DNA of 64,000 nt. It comes from Neisseria sp. MVDL19-042950. Lineage in GTDB: Bacteria > Pseudomonadota > Gammaproteobacteria > Burkholderiales > Neisseriaceae. This document shows positions 19,190-29,350 of this stretch, piece after piece. The translations under genes and the position numbers were made by a program. The stretch lies in NCBI RefSeq assembly GCF_030504625.1, contig NZ_JAUKWH010000004.1:149198-213197 (forward strand), read 5' to 3'. Numbering within the stretch: position 1 is the stretch's first letter; each line of letters begins with the position of its first letter. The notes beneath the pieces are model-generated. The model searched no databases. It had not been told where the DNA came from and was given only the letters and a program-made list of their open reading frames with translations.

Positions 19190-19702
19190 ATGAAACAACC
19201 ATCACTTATCATCCGCTGGTGTGCTGCCGCAACATTGGGTTTAGGCCTGATGGGGCAGGCAGCGGCGGCAGAAAGCGTACAAAAGTTTGGCTTTATCAAT
19301 ACCGAGCGGGTGTATCGGGAGTCCAAGCAGGCGCAGCTTATCCAAAAAACGCTGGAAAAAGAATTCAGCAGCCGGCAGAAGGCTCTGCAAAAATTGCAAT
19401 CGGAAGGTGCGGAGCTTGAAAAGAGAATCGCATCCGGAAAACTGCAAGGGGCGGAGCGGGAAGCTGCCGTTCAAAAACTGGGCGAAGCCGTGCAAAAGTT
19501 CCGCTTGGAGCAGGCTCAGTTGGCTGAGGAATACAACTTGCGACGCAATGAGGAGTTTGCAGCTTTGCAGCAGAACGCCAACCGCATTATCGTGGAGTTG
19601 GCTAAAAAAGAAGGTTACGACCTGATTTTGCAGGAAGCTGTTTATGTTAACAGTAAGTTTGATATAACCGACAGCGTTATCAAAGCTTTAAACGCACGTT
19701 AA
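19190..19702 (+). CDS. skp: Periplasmic chaperone Skp/OmpH
   Basis: 170 residues. Signal peptide ending AAAA-E near residue 24, then [16 protein letters not shown] and a long charged coiled-coil region (about 45-125) of the Skp tentacle type. Binds unfolded outer-membrane proteins on the way to BamA. I choose the ATG with AAGGA 8 bases upstream; a TTG further up would add nine polar residues before the signal peptide. Confidence 0.92.
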   Translation: MKQPSLIIRWCAAATLGLGLMGQAAAAESVQKFGFINTERVYRESKQAQLIQKTLEKEFSSRQKALQKLQSEGAELEKRIASGKLQGAEREAAVQKLGEAVQKFRLEQAQLAEEYNLRRNEEFAALQQNANRIIVELAKKEGYDLILQEAVYVNSKFDITDSVIKALNAR

Positions 19703-19749
19703 TTGCTTCAAACGTGCAGGCATTACTTTTCAGACGGCCTTTGATGTAG

Positions 19750-20805
19750 ATGAAACCAGCTTTTTACACCCTATCGCAAATCGTGGCAGAGTTAGGCGGC
19801 GAATGGCGCGGCGAAGATGTGGGCATTGCTGCCGTTCAGCCGCTTGCGACTGCTACGGCAGACCATATCAGCTTTCTGGCTAATCCCAAATATAAATCCG
19901 ATGTTGCAGCAAGCAATGCGGGCGCAATCATTGTCAGCCCGAAAGTGGCGGATGAATTTGCCGGGCATAACCTGATTGTTGCACCAGACCCGTATCTCTA
20001 TTTTGCCAAAGTAGCCCGATTGTTTTCTCCCGTTGAGCGGGCAGTGGCTGGCGTACACCCGACGGCGGTTATCGAACCTACTGCTACGGTGCCGGCAAGT
20101 TGTGAAATCGGGGCACATGTTTATATCGGCGGCAATACCGTGTTAGGCGAAGGCTGCCGTATTCTGGCATGTGCCGTAGTCGAGCATGATTGCACGCTTG
20201 GGGATGAAGTGGTTATTCACCCTAATGCGGTTATTTATTACGGCTGTACATTGGGGAACCGTGTAGAAATCCACAGCGGCAGCGTGATTGGCGCGGACGG
20301 CTTCGGTTTGGCATTTGCCGGTGATTCATGGTTTAAAATTCCGCAAACCGGCGGCGTAACGTTGGGAGATGATGTTGAAATCGGATCCAACAGTAATATC
20401 GACCGCGGCGCGATGAGCGATACCGTTGTCGGCAACGGCACCAAAATCGACAATCAGGTGCAAATCGGCCACAACTGCAAAATCGGTTCGCATACCGTTA
20501 TTGCTGCCAAAACCGGTATTTCCGGCAGCGTTACCATCGGCAATTACTGCATTCTCGGCGGTGGAGTAGGCACGGTCGGCCATATTGAAATTGCCGATAA
20601 AACCACCATCGGCGGCGGCAGCAGCATCACTCACAGCATTAAGGAAAGCGGCCAGCACATTGCCGGCCCGTATCCGATGCAAACCCATAAAGAGTGGGCG
20701 CGTAATGCCGTGCACATCCGCCATTTGAGTGAAATGAGCAAACGCATCAAACAGCTTGAAAAAGCACTTGAAGTATCACAATCCACTGAAAATAATAAGG
20801 AATAA
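19750..20805 (+). CDS. lpxD: UDP-3-O-(3-hydroxyacyl)glucosamine N-acyltransferase
   Basis: 351 residues. Third enzyme of lipid A synthesis. An N-terminal uridine-binding domain (ATATADHISFLANPKY) precedes a left-handed beta-helix of hexapeptide repeats, with the catalytic His in QIGHNCKIGSHTVIAA and GADGFGLAF in the substrate pocket. A DUS half-pair lies just before the ATG. fabZ starts three bases after the stop. Confidence 0.97.
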   Translation: MKPAFYTLSQIVAELGGEWRGEDVGIAAVQPLATATADHISFLANPKYKSDVAASNAGAIIVSPKVADEFAGHNLIVAPDPYLYFAKVARLFSPVERAVAGVHPTAVIEPTATVPASCEIGAHVYIGGNTVLGEGCRILACAVVEHDCTLGDEVVIHPNAVIYYGCTLGNRVEIHSGSVIGADGFGLAFAGDSWFKIPQTGGVTLGDDVEIGSNSNIDRGAMSDTVVGNGTKIDNQVQIGHNCKIGSHTVIAAKTGISGSVTIGNYCILGGGVGTVGHIEIADKTTIGGGSSITHSIKESGQHIAGPYPMQTHKEWARNAVHIRHLSEMSKRIKQLEKALEVSQSTENNKE

Positions 20806-20808
20806 ACT

Positions 20809-21264
20809 ATGGAATTTACCCTTCCGATTGAAGCCAAAGATATTCAGAAACTGATTCCCCACCGTTACCCGTTTTTGTTACTCGACCGCATTACCGCGTT
20901 TGAATCTATGAAAAGCCTCACGGCGATTAAAAACGTGAGCATGAACGAGCCGCATTTCCAAGGCCATTTCCCTGATTTCCCCGTGATGCCCGGCGTGCTG
21001 ATTATCGAAGCATTGGCGCAGGCATGCGGCACGTTGGCTATTTTGAGTGAAGGCGGCCGCAATCCCGAAGAAATCTATTTCTTCGCCGGCATCGACAATG
21101 CCCGCTTCAAACGTCAGATTATCCCGGGCGACCAGTTGGTTTTCGAAGTGGAACTGATTGCGAACAAACGCGGCATCGGTAAATTTAAAACCGTGGCCAA
21201 AGTAGACGGCCAAGTGGCCGTAGAAGCCGAAATTATGTGTGCCAAACGCGCCGTCGAACTGTAA
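20809..21264 (+). CDS. fabZ: 3-hydroxyacyl-ACP dehydratase FabZ
   Basis: 151 residues. Dehydrates beta-hydroxyacyl-ACP in fatty acid elongation and competes with lipid A enzymes for 3-hydroxyacyl-ACP, which explains its place between lpxD and lpxA. Hot-dog fold; catalytic His and Glu are in [36 protein letters not shown] is the usual N-terminal signature. Confidence 0.97.
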   Translation: MEFTLPIEAKDIQKLIPHRYPFLLLDRITAFESMKSLTAIKNVSMNEPHFQGHFPDFPVMPGVLIIEALAQACGTLAILSEGGRNPEEIYFFAGIDNARFKRQIIPGDQLVFEVELIANKRGIGKFKTVAKVDGQVAVEAEIMCAKRAVEL

Positions 21265-21274
21265 TCTATGATTG

Positions 21275-21319
21275 AGGCCGTCTGAAAACATTAAATTGGA
21301 GCTTGTTTTCAGACGGCCT
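21275..21319 (+). terminator. Inverted DUS pair between fabZ and lpxA
   Basis: AGGCCGTCTGAAAACA and TGTTTTCAGACGGCCT around a 13-base loop. It may attenuate read-through into lpxA, which begins 76 bases later. Confidence 0.7.
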
Positions 21320-21395
21320 GATTGTTTATTTTGTATGGTAAACAGATTTTTGCACAACATAAATCAACCTGTTTGCCGCATGAAGGAAAGCCTGA

Positions 21396-22172
21396 ATGAG
21401 CTTAATCCATCCTACCGCGATTATTGACCCTAAAGCCGAACTCGACAGCAGCGTTAAAGTGGGAGCCTATTCCGTTATCGGCCCGAACGTTAAAATCAGT
21501 GCACATACTGAAATCGGCCCGCATGCCGTGATTGAAGGGCATACCACCATCGGTGAGAATAATAAGATTTTCCAGTTCGCTTCGTTAGGTGCGCAACCGC
21601 AGGATAAAAAATACCGCGACGAGCCGACCCGTCTGATTATCGGCAATGGCAACACCATTCGCGAGTTCACCACGTTTAACACCGGTACGGTAACAGGCAT
21701 CGGCGAAACCCGTGTCGGCGACGATAACTGGATTATGGCCTATGTGCATCTTGCACACGATTGCGTGGTCGGCAGCCATACCATTTTTGCCAACAATGCT
21801 TCACTGGCGGGTCATGTAACCATCGGCGATTATGTGGTTTTGGGGGGCTATACCTTGGTTTTCCAATTTTGTCAGATCGGCAGCTATGCCATGACCGCTT
21901 TTGCGGCAGGTGTTCATAAAGACGTGCCTCCGTATGTGATGGCATCGGGCTACCGTGCCGAACCGGCCGGTTTGAACACTGAAGGTATGCGTCGTAACGG
22001 TTTTTCCGCCGAAGAAATTGCACGTGTGAAAGAGGTGTATAAAATCCTCTACCGTCAGGGTTTGGGCTTGGAAGAAGCCAAGGCGGAAGTGTTGAAACTC
22101 AGTCAAGTTTCGCCCGAGCTTGCTGTATTTAAAGAATTTTTTGCAGCATCTAGCCGTGGGATTATCCGTTAA
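21396..22172 (+). CDS. lpxA: UDP-N-acetylglucosamine acyltransferase
   Basis: 258 residues. First step of lipid A synthesis, adding a 3-hydroxyacyl chain to UDP-GlcNAc. Begins [22 protein letters not shown]; the hexapeptide helix contains catalytic His in [13 protein letters not shown], and the C-terminal helical domain holds [17 protein letters not shown]. Last gene of the lipid A block; lpxB is not in the window. Confidence 0.97.
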   Translation: MSLIHPTAIIDPKAELDSSVKVGAYSVIGPNVKISAHTEIGPHAVIEGHTTIGENNKIFQFASLGAQPQDKKYRDEPTRLIIGNGNTIREFTTFNTGTVTGIGETRVGDDNWIMAYVHLAHDCVVGSHTIFANNASLAGHVTIGDYVVLGGYTLVFQFCQIGSYAMTAFAAGVHKDVPPYVMASGYRAEPAGLNTEGMRRNGFSAEEIARVKEVYKILYRQGLGLEEAKAEVLKLSQVSPELAVFKEFFAASSRGIIR

Positions 22173-22184
22173 GGCAAGATAACG

Positions 22185-22217
22185 AAAGGCCGTCTGAAAA
22201 CTTTTCAGACGGCCTTT
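22185..22217 (+). terminator. Inverted DUS pair after lpxA
   Basis: AAAGGCCGTCTGAAAA facing TTTTCAGACGGCCTTT with a single C loop; T residues follow. Confidence 0.8.
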
Positions 22218-22339
22218 TCGATATAACAGTGAGAATCCAGCGATTCCGCCGTATTACCCGACTTTTTCTCTTATATCATTATTCGGACTATGGCTATACA
22301 ATGCCTGACACCATTATCTGCCATGCAAGCGAGAAAAAT

Positions 22340-23320
22340 ATGACTTTACCTGTTTTGGCCATAACCAGTGGCGAACCTGCCGGTATCGGCCCCGACATCT
22401 GTTTGGATCTTGCTGCGGCAGAATTGCCCTGCCATTGTGTCGTTGTAGGCGACAAGACCCTGCTGCAACAGCGCGCTGCCGCTCTTGGGAAAAAAGTAGC
22501 AATACGTGATTACGATGCCTCGGCAGCTCCTGAGCATGGCGTGTTGGATGTTTGGCATATCCCATTAAACGCACCTTGCGAAGCAGGCCGTTTGAACGCT
22601 GAAAATTCGCTGTATGTATTGAAGTTGTTGGACACCGCATTGGAAGGCGTACAAAACGGCACATTTGCGGCGATGGTAAGCGCACCTTTGCACAAAGGCA
22701 TCATCAATGATGCCGGCGTACCTTTCTGCGGCCATACCGAATATTTCGCCGAAAAAAGCGGTGCCGAGCAAGTGGTTATGATGTTGGTGGGAGGAGGTTT
22801 ACGGGTTGCGCTGGTAACGACGCATCTGCCGCTGAAAGATATTGCCGCAGCCATTACCCGGCCTTTGGTGGAGTCGGTCGCCACCATTTTGCATCGTGAT
22901 TTGCGTACCAAATTCGGCATTGAAAACCCCCGCATTTTGGTAACCGGTCTGAATCCGCATGCTGGTGAAGGGGGGCATTTGGGACGGGAAGAAATCGAAG
23001 TGATTACGCCGGCGCTGAAAAACCTGCAAACGCAAGGTATAGCAGTCAGCGGGCCTTATCCTGCGGATACGCTGTTTCAGCCTTCCATGTTGCAAGGTTT
23101 TGATGCCGTTTTGGCAATGTATCACGACCAAGGGCTGCCCGTGTTGAAATATGCCAGCTTCGGTAAAGGCGTAAACATCACGCTCGGCTTGCCTTTCGTG
23201 CGTACATCGGTCGATCACGGCACGGCATTGGATTTGGCGGGTACAGGCAAAGCCGACTCGGGCAGCCTGATTGTGGCGGTGGATACTGCTTTGGCTATGG
23301 TGCAGAACAATAACCGTTGA
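22340..23320 (+). CDS. pdxA: 4-hydroxythreonine-4-phosphate dehydrogenase
   Basis: 326 residues. NAD-dependent enzyme of the DXP-dependent vitamin B6 pathway. Begins [21 protein letters not shown]; metal-binding His residues are in [21 protein letters not shown] and [14 protein letters not shown] start at this ATG because the SGEPAGIGP motif normally lies within 20 residues of the N-terminus; the frame is open upstream but the extra sequence resembles nothing. Ribosome site is weak (GCGAG). Confidence 0.94.
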   Translation: MTLPVLAITSGEPAGIGPDICLDLAAAELPCHCVVVGDKTLLQQRAAALGKKVAIRDYDASAAPEHGVLDVWHIPLNAPCEAGRLNAENSLYVLKLLDTALEGVQNGTFAAMVSAPLHKGIINDAGVPFCGHTEYFAEKSGAEQVVMMLVGGGLRVALVTTHLPLKDIAAAITRPLVESVATILHRDLRTKFGIENPRILVTGLNPHAGEGGHLGREEIEVITPALKNLQTQGIAVSGPYPADTLFQPSMLQGFDAVLAMYHDQGLPVLKYASFGKGVNITLGLPFVRTSVDHGTALDLAGTGKADSGSLIVAVDTALAMVQNNNR

Positions 23321-23693
23321 ATGTCAAAATAAAATGATATGGCCGACGGCAATGGATGCGCAGGCAAACCATTGTTGACTCTTGGAAGGCAAGCTCTTTT
23401 TTGCGGAGAGAAACATAAAAATGGCGCATCTGAATAATTTTTACCACATATTGTGAATCTGCCTGCTCAAAGGCTGCTTGAGGGCATTCAGACGGCCTCT
23501 ATGCCGTTTGAAACATTATTACGCCATTTATCGTTATTCCAACCGGTTTTGTTGTATTTTCTATGAAGTCTAAAGAATGCGATATCAATAATTTACATAC
23601 ATCCATGTATTTTTTCACATATAAGCCGTTTGAAAAATTGCCCCTAACGTGGTTCATTATTAAAATACAAACATTTGAAACCCGCACATCCGC
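23321..23693. other. Intergenic region before the mla operon
   Basis: AT-rich, with a decayed DUS pair near 23488-23512 (TTCAGACGGCCT followed by GCCGTTTGAA). No ORF or RNA structure that I can support. It should contain the mla promoter. Confidence 0.5.
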
Positions 23694-24503
23694 ATGACAA
23701 ATACTCCTTTTATCGAAATGAAAGACGTAGCTTTCGCTTACGGCGAACGCCCGATTCTCAACAACATTAATTTCACCATCGAACAAGGTAATTTTGCTGC
23801 AATCATGGGCGGTTCAGGCAGTGGTAAAACTACGCTGATGCGTCTTGTTACCGGTCAGATTCATCCGCAGCAAGGTAAGGTGCTGGTAGAGGGAAAAGAT
23901 TTGGCCGCCTTCGGCCCGGCTGAACTTTATGAACATCGCCGCCGTATGGGGGTGTTGTTCCAACACGGTGCGCTGTTTACCGATTTATCGGTGTTCGACA
24001 ACGTTGCATTCCCGATGCGCGAGCTGACCAAACTGCCCGAGCCGGTAATCCGCGATTTGGTTATATTGAAATTAAATGCGGTAGGTTTGCGCGGTGTAGA
24101 GAAGCTGATGCCGTCTGAACTTTCCGGCGGCATGGCGCGGCGTGTGGCGTTGGCACGCACCATTGCGCTTGATCCGGAAATCATGCTTTACGATGAACCG
24201 TTTACCGGTTTGGATCCGATTTCTTTGGGCGTGATCGCACACTTAATCAGCCGTATCAACAAAGCTCTGCATTCCACCAGCGTGATGGTATCCCACGATA
24301 TCGAACAGTCGCTTTCTATTGTCGATCAAGTCATTTTTCTGGCACATGGAGAAATAATGTTCTCAGGTTCGCCTGAAGAGATGCGCCGGTTGGATTCGCC
24401 GTGGGTGCAGCAGTTTATCGGCGGCTTACCTAACGGACCCGTGCCGTTCCGTTATCCGGCGGAGACCAGTTTGCAGCAGGATTTACTGGGGGCGAATCAG
24501 TAG
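23694..24503 (+). CDS. mlaF: Phospholipid ABC transporter ATPase MlaF
   Basis: 269 residues. Energises the MlaFEDB inner-membrane complex that moves phospholipids between the membranes. Walker A GGSGSGKTTL, Q-loop FQHGALF, signature LSGGMARRVALA, Walker B IMLYDEPFTGLDP and switch His in VSHD are present. First of six mla genes in one operon. A meningococcal-type ATGCCGTCTGAA lies in frame at 24108-24119. Confidence 0.95.
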   Translation: MTNTPFIEMKDVAFAYGERPILNNINFTIEQGNFAAIMGGSGSGKTTLMRLVTGQIHPQQGKVLVEGKDLAAFGPAELYEHRRRMGVLFQHGALFTDLSVFDNVAFPMRELTKLPEPVIRDLVILKLNAVGLRGVEKLMPSELSGGMARRVALARTIALDPEIMLYDEPFTGLDPISLGVIAHLISRINKALHSTSVMVSHDIEQSLSIVDQVIFLAHGEIMFSGSPEEMRRLDSPWVQQFIGGLPNGPVPFRYPAETSLQQDLLGANQ

Positions 24504-24565
24504 TTTCAGACGGCCTCTTCACAATATTACGGGCCGTTTGGCGGTATTAAATAATTTGAAACCAT

Positions 24566-25342
24566 ATGAATTTTATCCAAACCATCGGGCATAACACCCT
24601 GAAATTTATCCGTTCGCTCGGCAGTGTCTGCCTGTTTCTCTTGCAGATTCTGGCGAAATCGGGAACAGCGCTCACGCGGTTCCGTCTGAGCGTGCGCCAA
24701 GTGTATTTTGCCGGCGTATTGTCGGTGTTGATTGTGGCCGTGTCGGGCTTGTTTGTTGGCATGGTGCTGGGTTTGCAGGGTTATACGCAATTGTCGAAGT
24801 TCAAATCGGCCGACGTGTTGGGCTTTATGGTTGCCGCCAGTCTGCTGCGCGAGCTTGGCCCCGTATTGGCCGCCATTTTGTTTGCAAGCAGCGCGGGCGG
24901 TGCGATGACGAGTGAAATCGGTTTGATGAAAACCACCGAGCAGCTTGAAGCCATGAATGTGATGGCGGTTAACCCCGTGGCCCGCGTGGTTGTGCCGCGC
25001 TTCTGGGCTGGTGTTGTTTCAATGCCGCTGTTGGCTTCGATTTTTAACGTGGCGGGTATTTACGGCGCGTATTTGATCGGTGTGCAATACTTGGGCTTGG
25101 ACAGCGGTATTTTCTGGTCGCAAATGCAAAGCAATATTTCTTTCGACTACGATGTGCTGAACGGCCTGATCAAATCTGCGGTGTTCGGGGTGGCGGTAAC
25201 GCTGATTGCCGTACACCAAGGTTTTCACTGTGTGCCCACGTCGGAAGGTATTTTGCGTGCCAGCACCCGTACGGTAGTGTCTTCCGCCCTTACCGTGTTG
25301 GCGATTGACTTTATTTTAACTGCATTGATGTTTACTGAGTAA
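24566..25342 (+). CDS. mlaE: Phospholipid ABC transporter permease MlaE
   Basis: 258 residues, five or six transmembrane helices, MlaE/YrbE family. Family motifs FVGMVLGLQGYTQL, LLRELGPVLAAILFA and GGAMTSEIGLMKTTEQLEAM are visible. Forms the transmembrane dimer over which MlaF hydrolyses ATP. mlaD follows after five bases. Confidence 0.94.
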   Translation: MNFIQTIGHNTLKFIRSLGSVCLFLLQILAKSGTALTRFRLSVRQVYFAGVLSVLIVAVSGLFVGMVLGLQGYTQLSKFKSADVLGFMVAASLLRELGPVLAAILFASSAGGAMTSEIGLMKTTEQLEAMNVMAVNPVARVVVPRFWAGVVSMPLLASIFNVAGIYGAYLIGVQYLGLDSGIFWSQMQSNISFDYDVLNGLIKSAVFGVAVTLIAVHQGFHCVPTSEGILRASTRTVVSSALTVLAIDFILTALMFTE

Positions 25343-25347
25343 GTGCG

Positions 25348-25857
25348 ATGAAAAAAAGTATTTTGGAATTTTGGGTAGGTTTGTTTGTCTTATTGGGTGT
25401 TGTCGCCATCGGTTTCTTGGCATTCCGTGTGGCCGGCGGTGCGGCGGTTGGTGGCGGCTCCGGCAAAACCTATACCGTGTATGCCGACTTTACCGATATC
25501 GGCGGGTTGCGTGTGAATGCGCCGGTAAAAGCGGCCGGAGTGCTGGTGGGAAGGGTTGGAAGCATTCAGCTTGATCCCAAAACCTATCAGGCGAAAGTAT
25601 CGCTGAATTTGAACAGCCAATACCAGTTCAGCAGCGATGTGTCTGCGCAGATTTTGACCTCCGGCCTTTTGGGGGAACAATATATCGGCCTGATGCAAGG
25701 CGGAGATGAAGAGGAATTGGCGGCCGGCGATACTATTACGGTTACCGGCTCGGCTATCGTGCTGGAAAATCTGATTGGTAAGTTTATGACCAATTTTGCC
25801 GAACAGAACGCTGGCGGTAAAAAAGCCGGAGAGAGCGGCCAAGCCGCTTCGGAATAA
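25348..25857 (+). CDS. mlaD: MCE-domain substrate-binding protein MlaD
   Basis: 169 residues: one N-terminal transmembrane anchor (about 5-27), then an MCE domain (about 38-118, YTVYADFTDIGGLRVNAPVKAAGVLVG) and a hydrophobic pore segment, ending in a Gly/Ala/Lys tail. Hexamerises in the periplasm to form a lipid channel on MlaE. Confidence 0.94.
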   Translation: MKKSILEFWVGLFVLLGVVAIGFLAFRVAGGAAVGGGSGKTYTVYADFTDIGGLRVNAPVKAAGVLVGRVGSIQLDPKTYQAKVSLNLNSQYQFSSDVSAQILTSGLLGEQYIGLMQGGDEEELAAGDTITVTGSAIVLENLIGKFMTNFAEQNAGGKKAGESGQAASE

Positions 25858-25887
25858 GCAACTTATTCATATTAATAGGAATTCATA

Positions 25888-26490
25888 ATGAAAAAAACTT
25901 CTTTGATTAGTGCTTTGAGTATCGGTGTTTTGAGCATCGGCTTGGCCGTTGCCGCTCCTGCCGATGCGGTAAGCCAAGTACGTGAAAATTCGGTTCAGGT
26001 TTTGAGTATCCTGAAAGAAGCCAACGGCAATAATGATGCCGCCGTACGCCGCAAAGCGGAAAACTATGCGCTGCCTTATTTCGATTTCCAACGTATGACG
26101 GCTCTTGCCGTCGGCAATCCGTGGCGTGAAGCTACTGCCGAGCAGAAAAAAGCATTGTCTCAAGAGTTTCAAAGCCTGCTGATCCGCACTTATTCAGGCA
26201 CTATGCTGAAATTCAAAAATTCCGCCGTTACCGTAAAAGACAATCCGGTGGTAAACCGGGGCGGTAAAGAAATCGTTGTGCGCACTGAAATCACCCAGCC
26301 CGGTGGCAAACCGGTGAACATGGATTTCACCACCTACCAAAGCGGCAGCAAATACCGTGTTTACAACGTTGCCATCGAAGGGGCGAGTTTGGTAACCGTG
26401 TACCGCAACCAATTCGGCGAAACCATTAAAAACAAAGGCATCGACGGCCTGATTGCCGAATTGAAAGCCAAAAACAACGGCGGCAAATAA
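25888..26490 (+). CDS. mlaC: Periplasmic phospholipid-binding protein MlaC
   Basis: 200 residues. Signal peptide ending VAAPADA, then the MlaC/Ttg2D fold (YFDFQRMTALAVGNPWREATAEQ). Shuttles phospholipid between MlaA at the outer membrane and MlaD at the inner membrane. AGGA precedes the ATG; mlaB starts three bases after the stop. Confidence 0.94.
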   Translation: MKKTSLISALSIGVLSIGLAVAAPADAVSQVRENSVQVLSILKEANGNNDAAVRRKAENYALPYFDFQRMTALAVGNPWREATAEQKKALSQEFQSLLIRTYSGTMLKFKNSAVTVKDNPVVNRGGKEIVVRTEITQPGGKPVNMDFTTYQSGSKYRVYNVAIEGASLVTVYRNQFGETIKNKGIDGLIAELKAKNNGGK

Positions 26491-26493
26491 AAC

Positions 26494-26772
26494 ATGAATA
26501 CCGAAGTGAAAGACGGCGTATTGTATTTGAGCGGCGATGTTACCGTAAAAACGGTGGCATCTGCCGCTTATGCACAATTTGAACAGCAATGCCGTCTGAA
26601 AGAAGTGCATACGTTGGACTTATCCGGCGTAAATCGTGCAGATTCTTCCTGTGTGTCGCTGTTGCTGACGGCCTTGCGCCTGAATGCTTCTGGCGTAAAA
26701 CTTTGTGCGGTTCCCGAATCAGTGCAAGATCTTGCCGGACTGTACGAAATCAAAGACTGGGTGAATACATGA
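26494..26772 (+). CDS. mlaB: STAS-domain protein MlaB
   Basis: 92 residues, a single STAS domain with the conserved loop TLDLSGVNRADSSCVSLL (Ser-rich, Asp-containing). Binds MlaF and stabilises the transporter. The ATG of mlaA overlaps its stop codon (ATGA). Contains an in-frame ATGCCGTCTGAA at 26589-26600. Confidence 0.92.
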   Translation: MNTEVKDGVLYLSGDVTVKTVASAAYAQFEQQCRLKEVHTLDLSGVNRADSSCVSLLLTALRLNASGVKLCAVPESVQDLAGLYEIKDWVNT

Positions 26773-27701
26773 AAAAATCAGCAATTCCCGTGATGGTGTT
26801 GACGCTTACCATTTCTCAACCCGTATGGGCGGAGCGCAATCCCGCCGACCCGTATGAACCGTATAACCGGGTGATGTTTAAAATCAACGACACCGCCGAC
26901 CGCTATGTGCTGACACCCGTGGCGCGCGGTTATCGTGCCGTTACTCCGCAGCCCGTCCGCACCGGCGTGAGCAATTTTTTCAATAACCTGCGTGATGTGG
27001 TGAGTATGGGCAGCAATCTGCTGCGGTTGGACATCAAACGGGCAAGCGAAGACTTGGTGCGTGTCGGCGTGAATTCCACCTTCGGTTTGGGTGGCTTGAT
27101 TAATATTGCCGATGCAGGCGGTATTCCCAATAACAAAAACACGCTGGGCGATACTTTTGCCACATGGGGCTGGAAAAACAGCAATTATTTTGTGTATCCG
27201 CTCACCGGCCCTTCGACCGTGCGCGACAGTGTGGGTAACACCATTACCAGTATTTATCCCGTTGATAATGCAGTGTTTCACACCGCGGCCAACCGCATAG
27301 GCAATAAAGCGGTCAGAGCAGTCAGCGTGCGTGAGCAATTGCTTGATTTAACCGACAGCTTGGGCGATGCTTCGATTGATAAATATGCGTACACCCGTGA
27401 TATTTATATGAAAGTGCGCGCCCGCCAGCTTGGGATTACTCCACCGCAGGGTGAAGAAGATAATATTGACATTGACGACTTGGTCAACGAAGGCGATGCG
27501 CCGAAGACCGATGATTATCAAGCTCCTGCCGAAGTGCCTTTGCCTGACAGCAGCGCCAATACCGCACGGCCGGATGAGCATACAGAGATTCTCACTTTAT
27601 GGACTCCTGATGATCTGCAAGACACGCATTCTCTGCACGCGGATGGCGTGGAAATGGTTGAAGCCGCCCAACGGGGCGAACCGGTGGGGTATGGCTTTTA
27701 A
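26769..27701 (+). CDS. mlaA: Outer-membrane phospholipid-removal protein MlaA (VacJ)
   Basis: 310 residues. Extracts mislocalised phospholipid from the outer leaflet of the outer membrane. The VacJ core is clear: NPADPYEPYNRVMFKIND, FFNNLRDVVSMGSNLL, NSTFGLGGLINIADAGG, LGDTFATWGW and YPLTGPSTVRDS. The signal peptide ends in VWA followed by Glu, with no lipobox Cys, unlike the E. coli lipoprotein. A C-terminal extension of about 60 residues is rich in Asp/Glu. Start overlaps mlaB by four bases, implying coupling. Confidence 0.94.
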   Translation: MKKSAIPVMVLTLTISQPVWAERNPADPYEPYNRVMFKINDTADRYVLTPVARGYRAVTPQPVRTGVSNFFNNLRDVVSMGSNLLRLDIKRASEDLVRVGVNSTFGLGGLINIADAGGIPNNKNTLGDTFATWGWKNSNYFVYPLTGPSTVRDSVGNTITSIYPVDNAVFHTAANRIGNKAVRAVSVREQLLDLTDSLGDASIDKYAYTRDIYMKVRARQLGITPPQGEEDNIDIDDLVNEGDAPKTDDYQAPAEVPLPDSSANTARPDEHTEILTLWTPDDLQDTHSLHADGVEMVEAAQRGEPVGYGF

Positions 27702-27750
27702 GCTTGTTTTTGCCGACCCGAAACGCTGAATCGGGTTGTATTAAACAATT

Positions 27751-27784
27751 TCAGGCCGTCTGAAAAAAGTTTCAGACGGCCTGA
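27751..27784. terminator. Inverted DUS pair after mlaA
   Basis: TCAGGCCGTCTGAAA and its complement around four bases, between convergent mlaA and the META lipoprotein gene; can serve both. Confidence 0.8.
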
Positions 27785-27803
27785 AGTTTTGGCAAAAGCC
27801 GTT

Positions 27804-28226
27804 TTATTCGGCGGAAGGCCGTTGACCTTGCAGAACCACCCGGCCTTGCTTATCCAGCATTTCAATGTGGCGGTTGTTGAAACGGTAGCTGTCTACTTTC
27901 GGCAATACGCTGCCCAATAATTCTTCGATCCGCCTGTCGGGGCAGCTTTTCAGAGTGGAAGCAACGTCTTTGAAATGCAGTTTCTTATCGGCGGTGGCGG
28001 AATATTGGCCGAATAAGTTGTTGCAATCCGTGCGTGCGTGGAAGCTGGAATCCGAGCTGTTTAATGTCAATACCGCATCAGGTTTGCGTACGGCTTGGCT
28101 GTTCAGCTCGGTAATTTGCCATTTGCCGTAAATCTGTTGCGGCACGGAAGGTTTTTCAGGTACGGGGATAGGGAAAACGATACAGCCTGAAAGTGCCAGA
28201 GCGGGCAACAAAGTAACAAGTTTCAT
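27804..28226 (-). CDS. META-domain lipoprotein (HslJ-like)
   Basis: 140 residues from the ATG with AAGGA upstream. Lipobox LSGC puts the lipidated Cys at about residue 15. The mature part after a Pro-rich linker is a META/HslJ domain: YGKWQITELNSQAV, LTLNSSDSSFHARTDCNNLFGQY and SCPDRRIEELLGSVLP. Two Cys residues (DCN and SCP) could form the usual disulphide. The family occurs in outer-membrane lipoproteins linked to heat shock or drug tolerance; the exact role is not known. Confidence 0.82.
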   Translation of the reverse strand: MKLVTLLPALALSGCIVFPIPVPEKPSVPQQIYGKWQITELNSQAVRKPDAVLTLNSSDSSFHARTDCNNLFGQYSATADKKLHFKDVASTLKSCPDRRIEELLGSVLPKVDSYRFNNRHIEMLDKQGRVVLQGQRPSAE

Positions 28227-28297
28227 AATCAAATCCTTCTTTCTGATAAGTCGGGTTGCAGCATTCTATATATCACAAAGAGGCCTAGTCCGTTTGA

Positions 28298-29128
<831 letters not shown>

Positions 29129-29178
29129 GCAAGTGGGCAGCAGTTGGGCTGTAAAAACATTACCAGTTTATGGTTCGG

Positions 29179-29206
29179 AGGCCGTCTGAAATCTTTCAGA
29201 CGGCCT
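29179..29206 (+). terminator. Inverted DUS pair after murU
   Basis: AGGCCGTCTGAAA and TTTCAGACGGCCT around two bases. Confidence 0.75.
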
Positions 29207-29350
29207 GTTTTGAATATTCGATACCGTTATCAAACCACAAAAGATACATAGGATACATACTGTTCCGGGCAACCGCCACTTGCGTCATCATTCGGTTTAT
29301 CGGCTATAATGCCTTTACATTTCTTAATACAGGCCGTCTGAAAGGATTTT

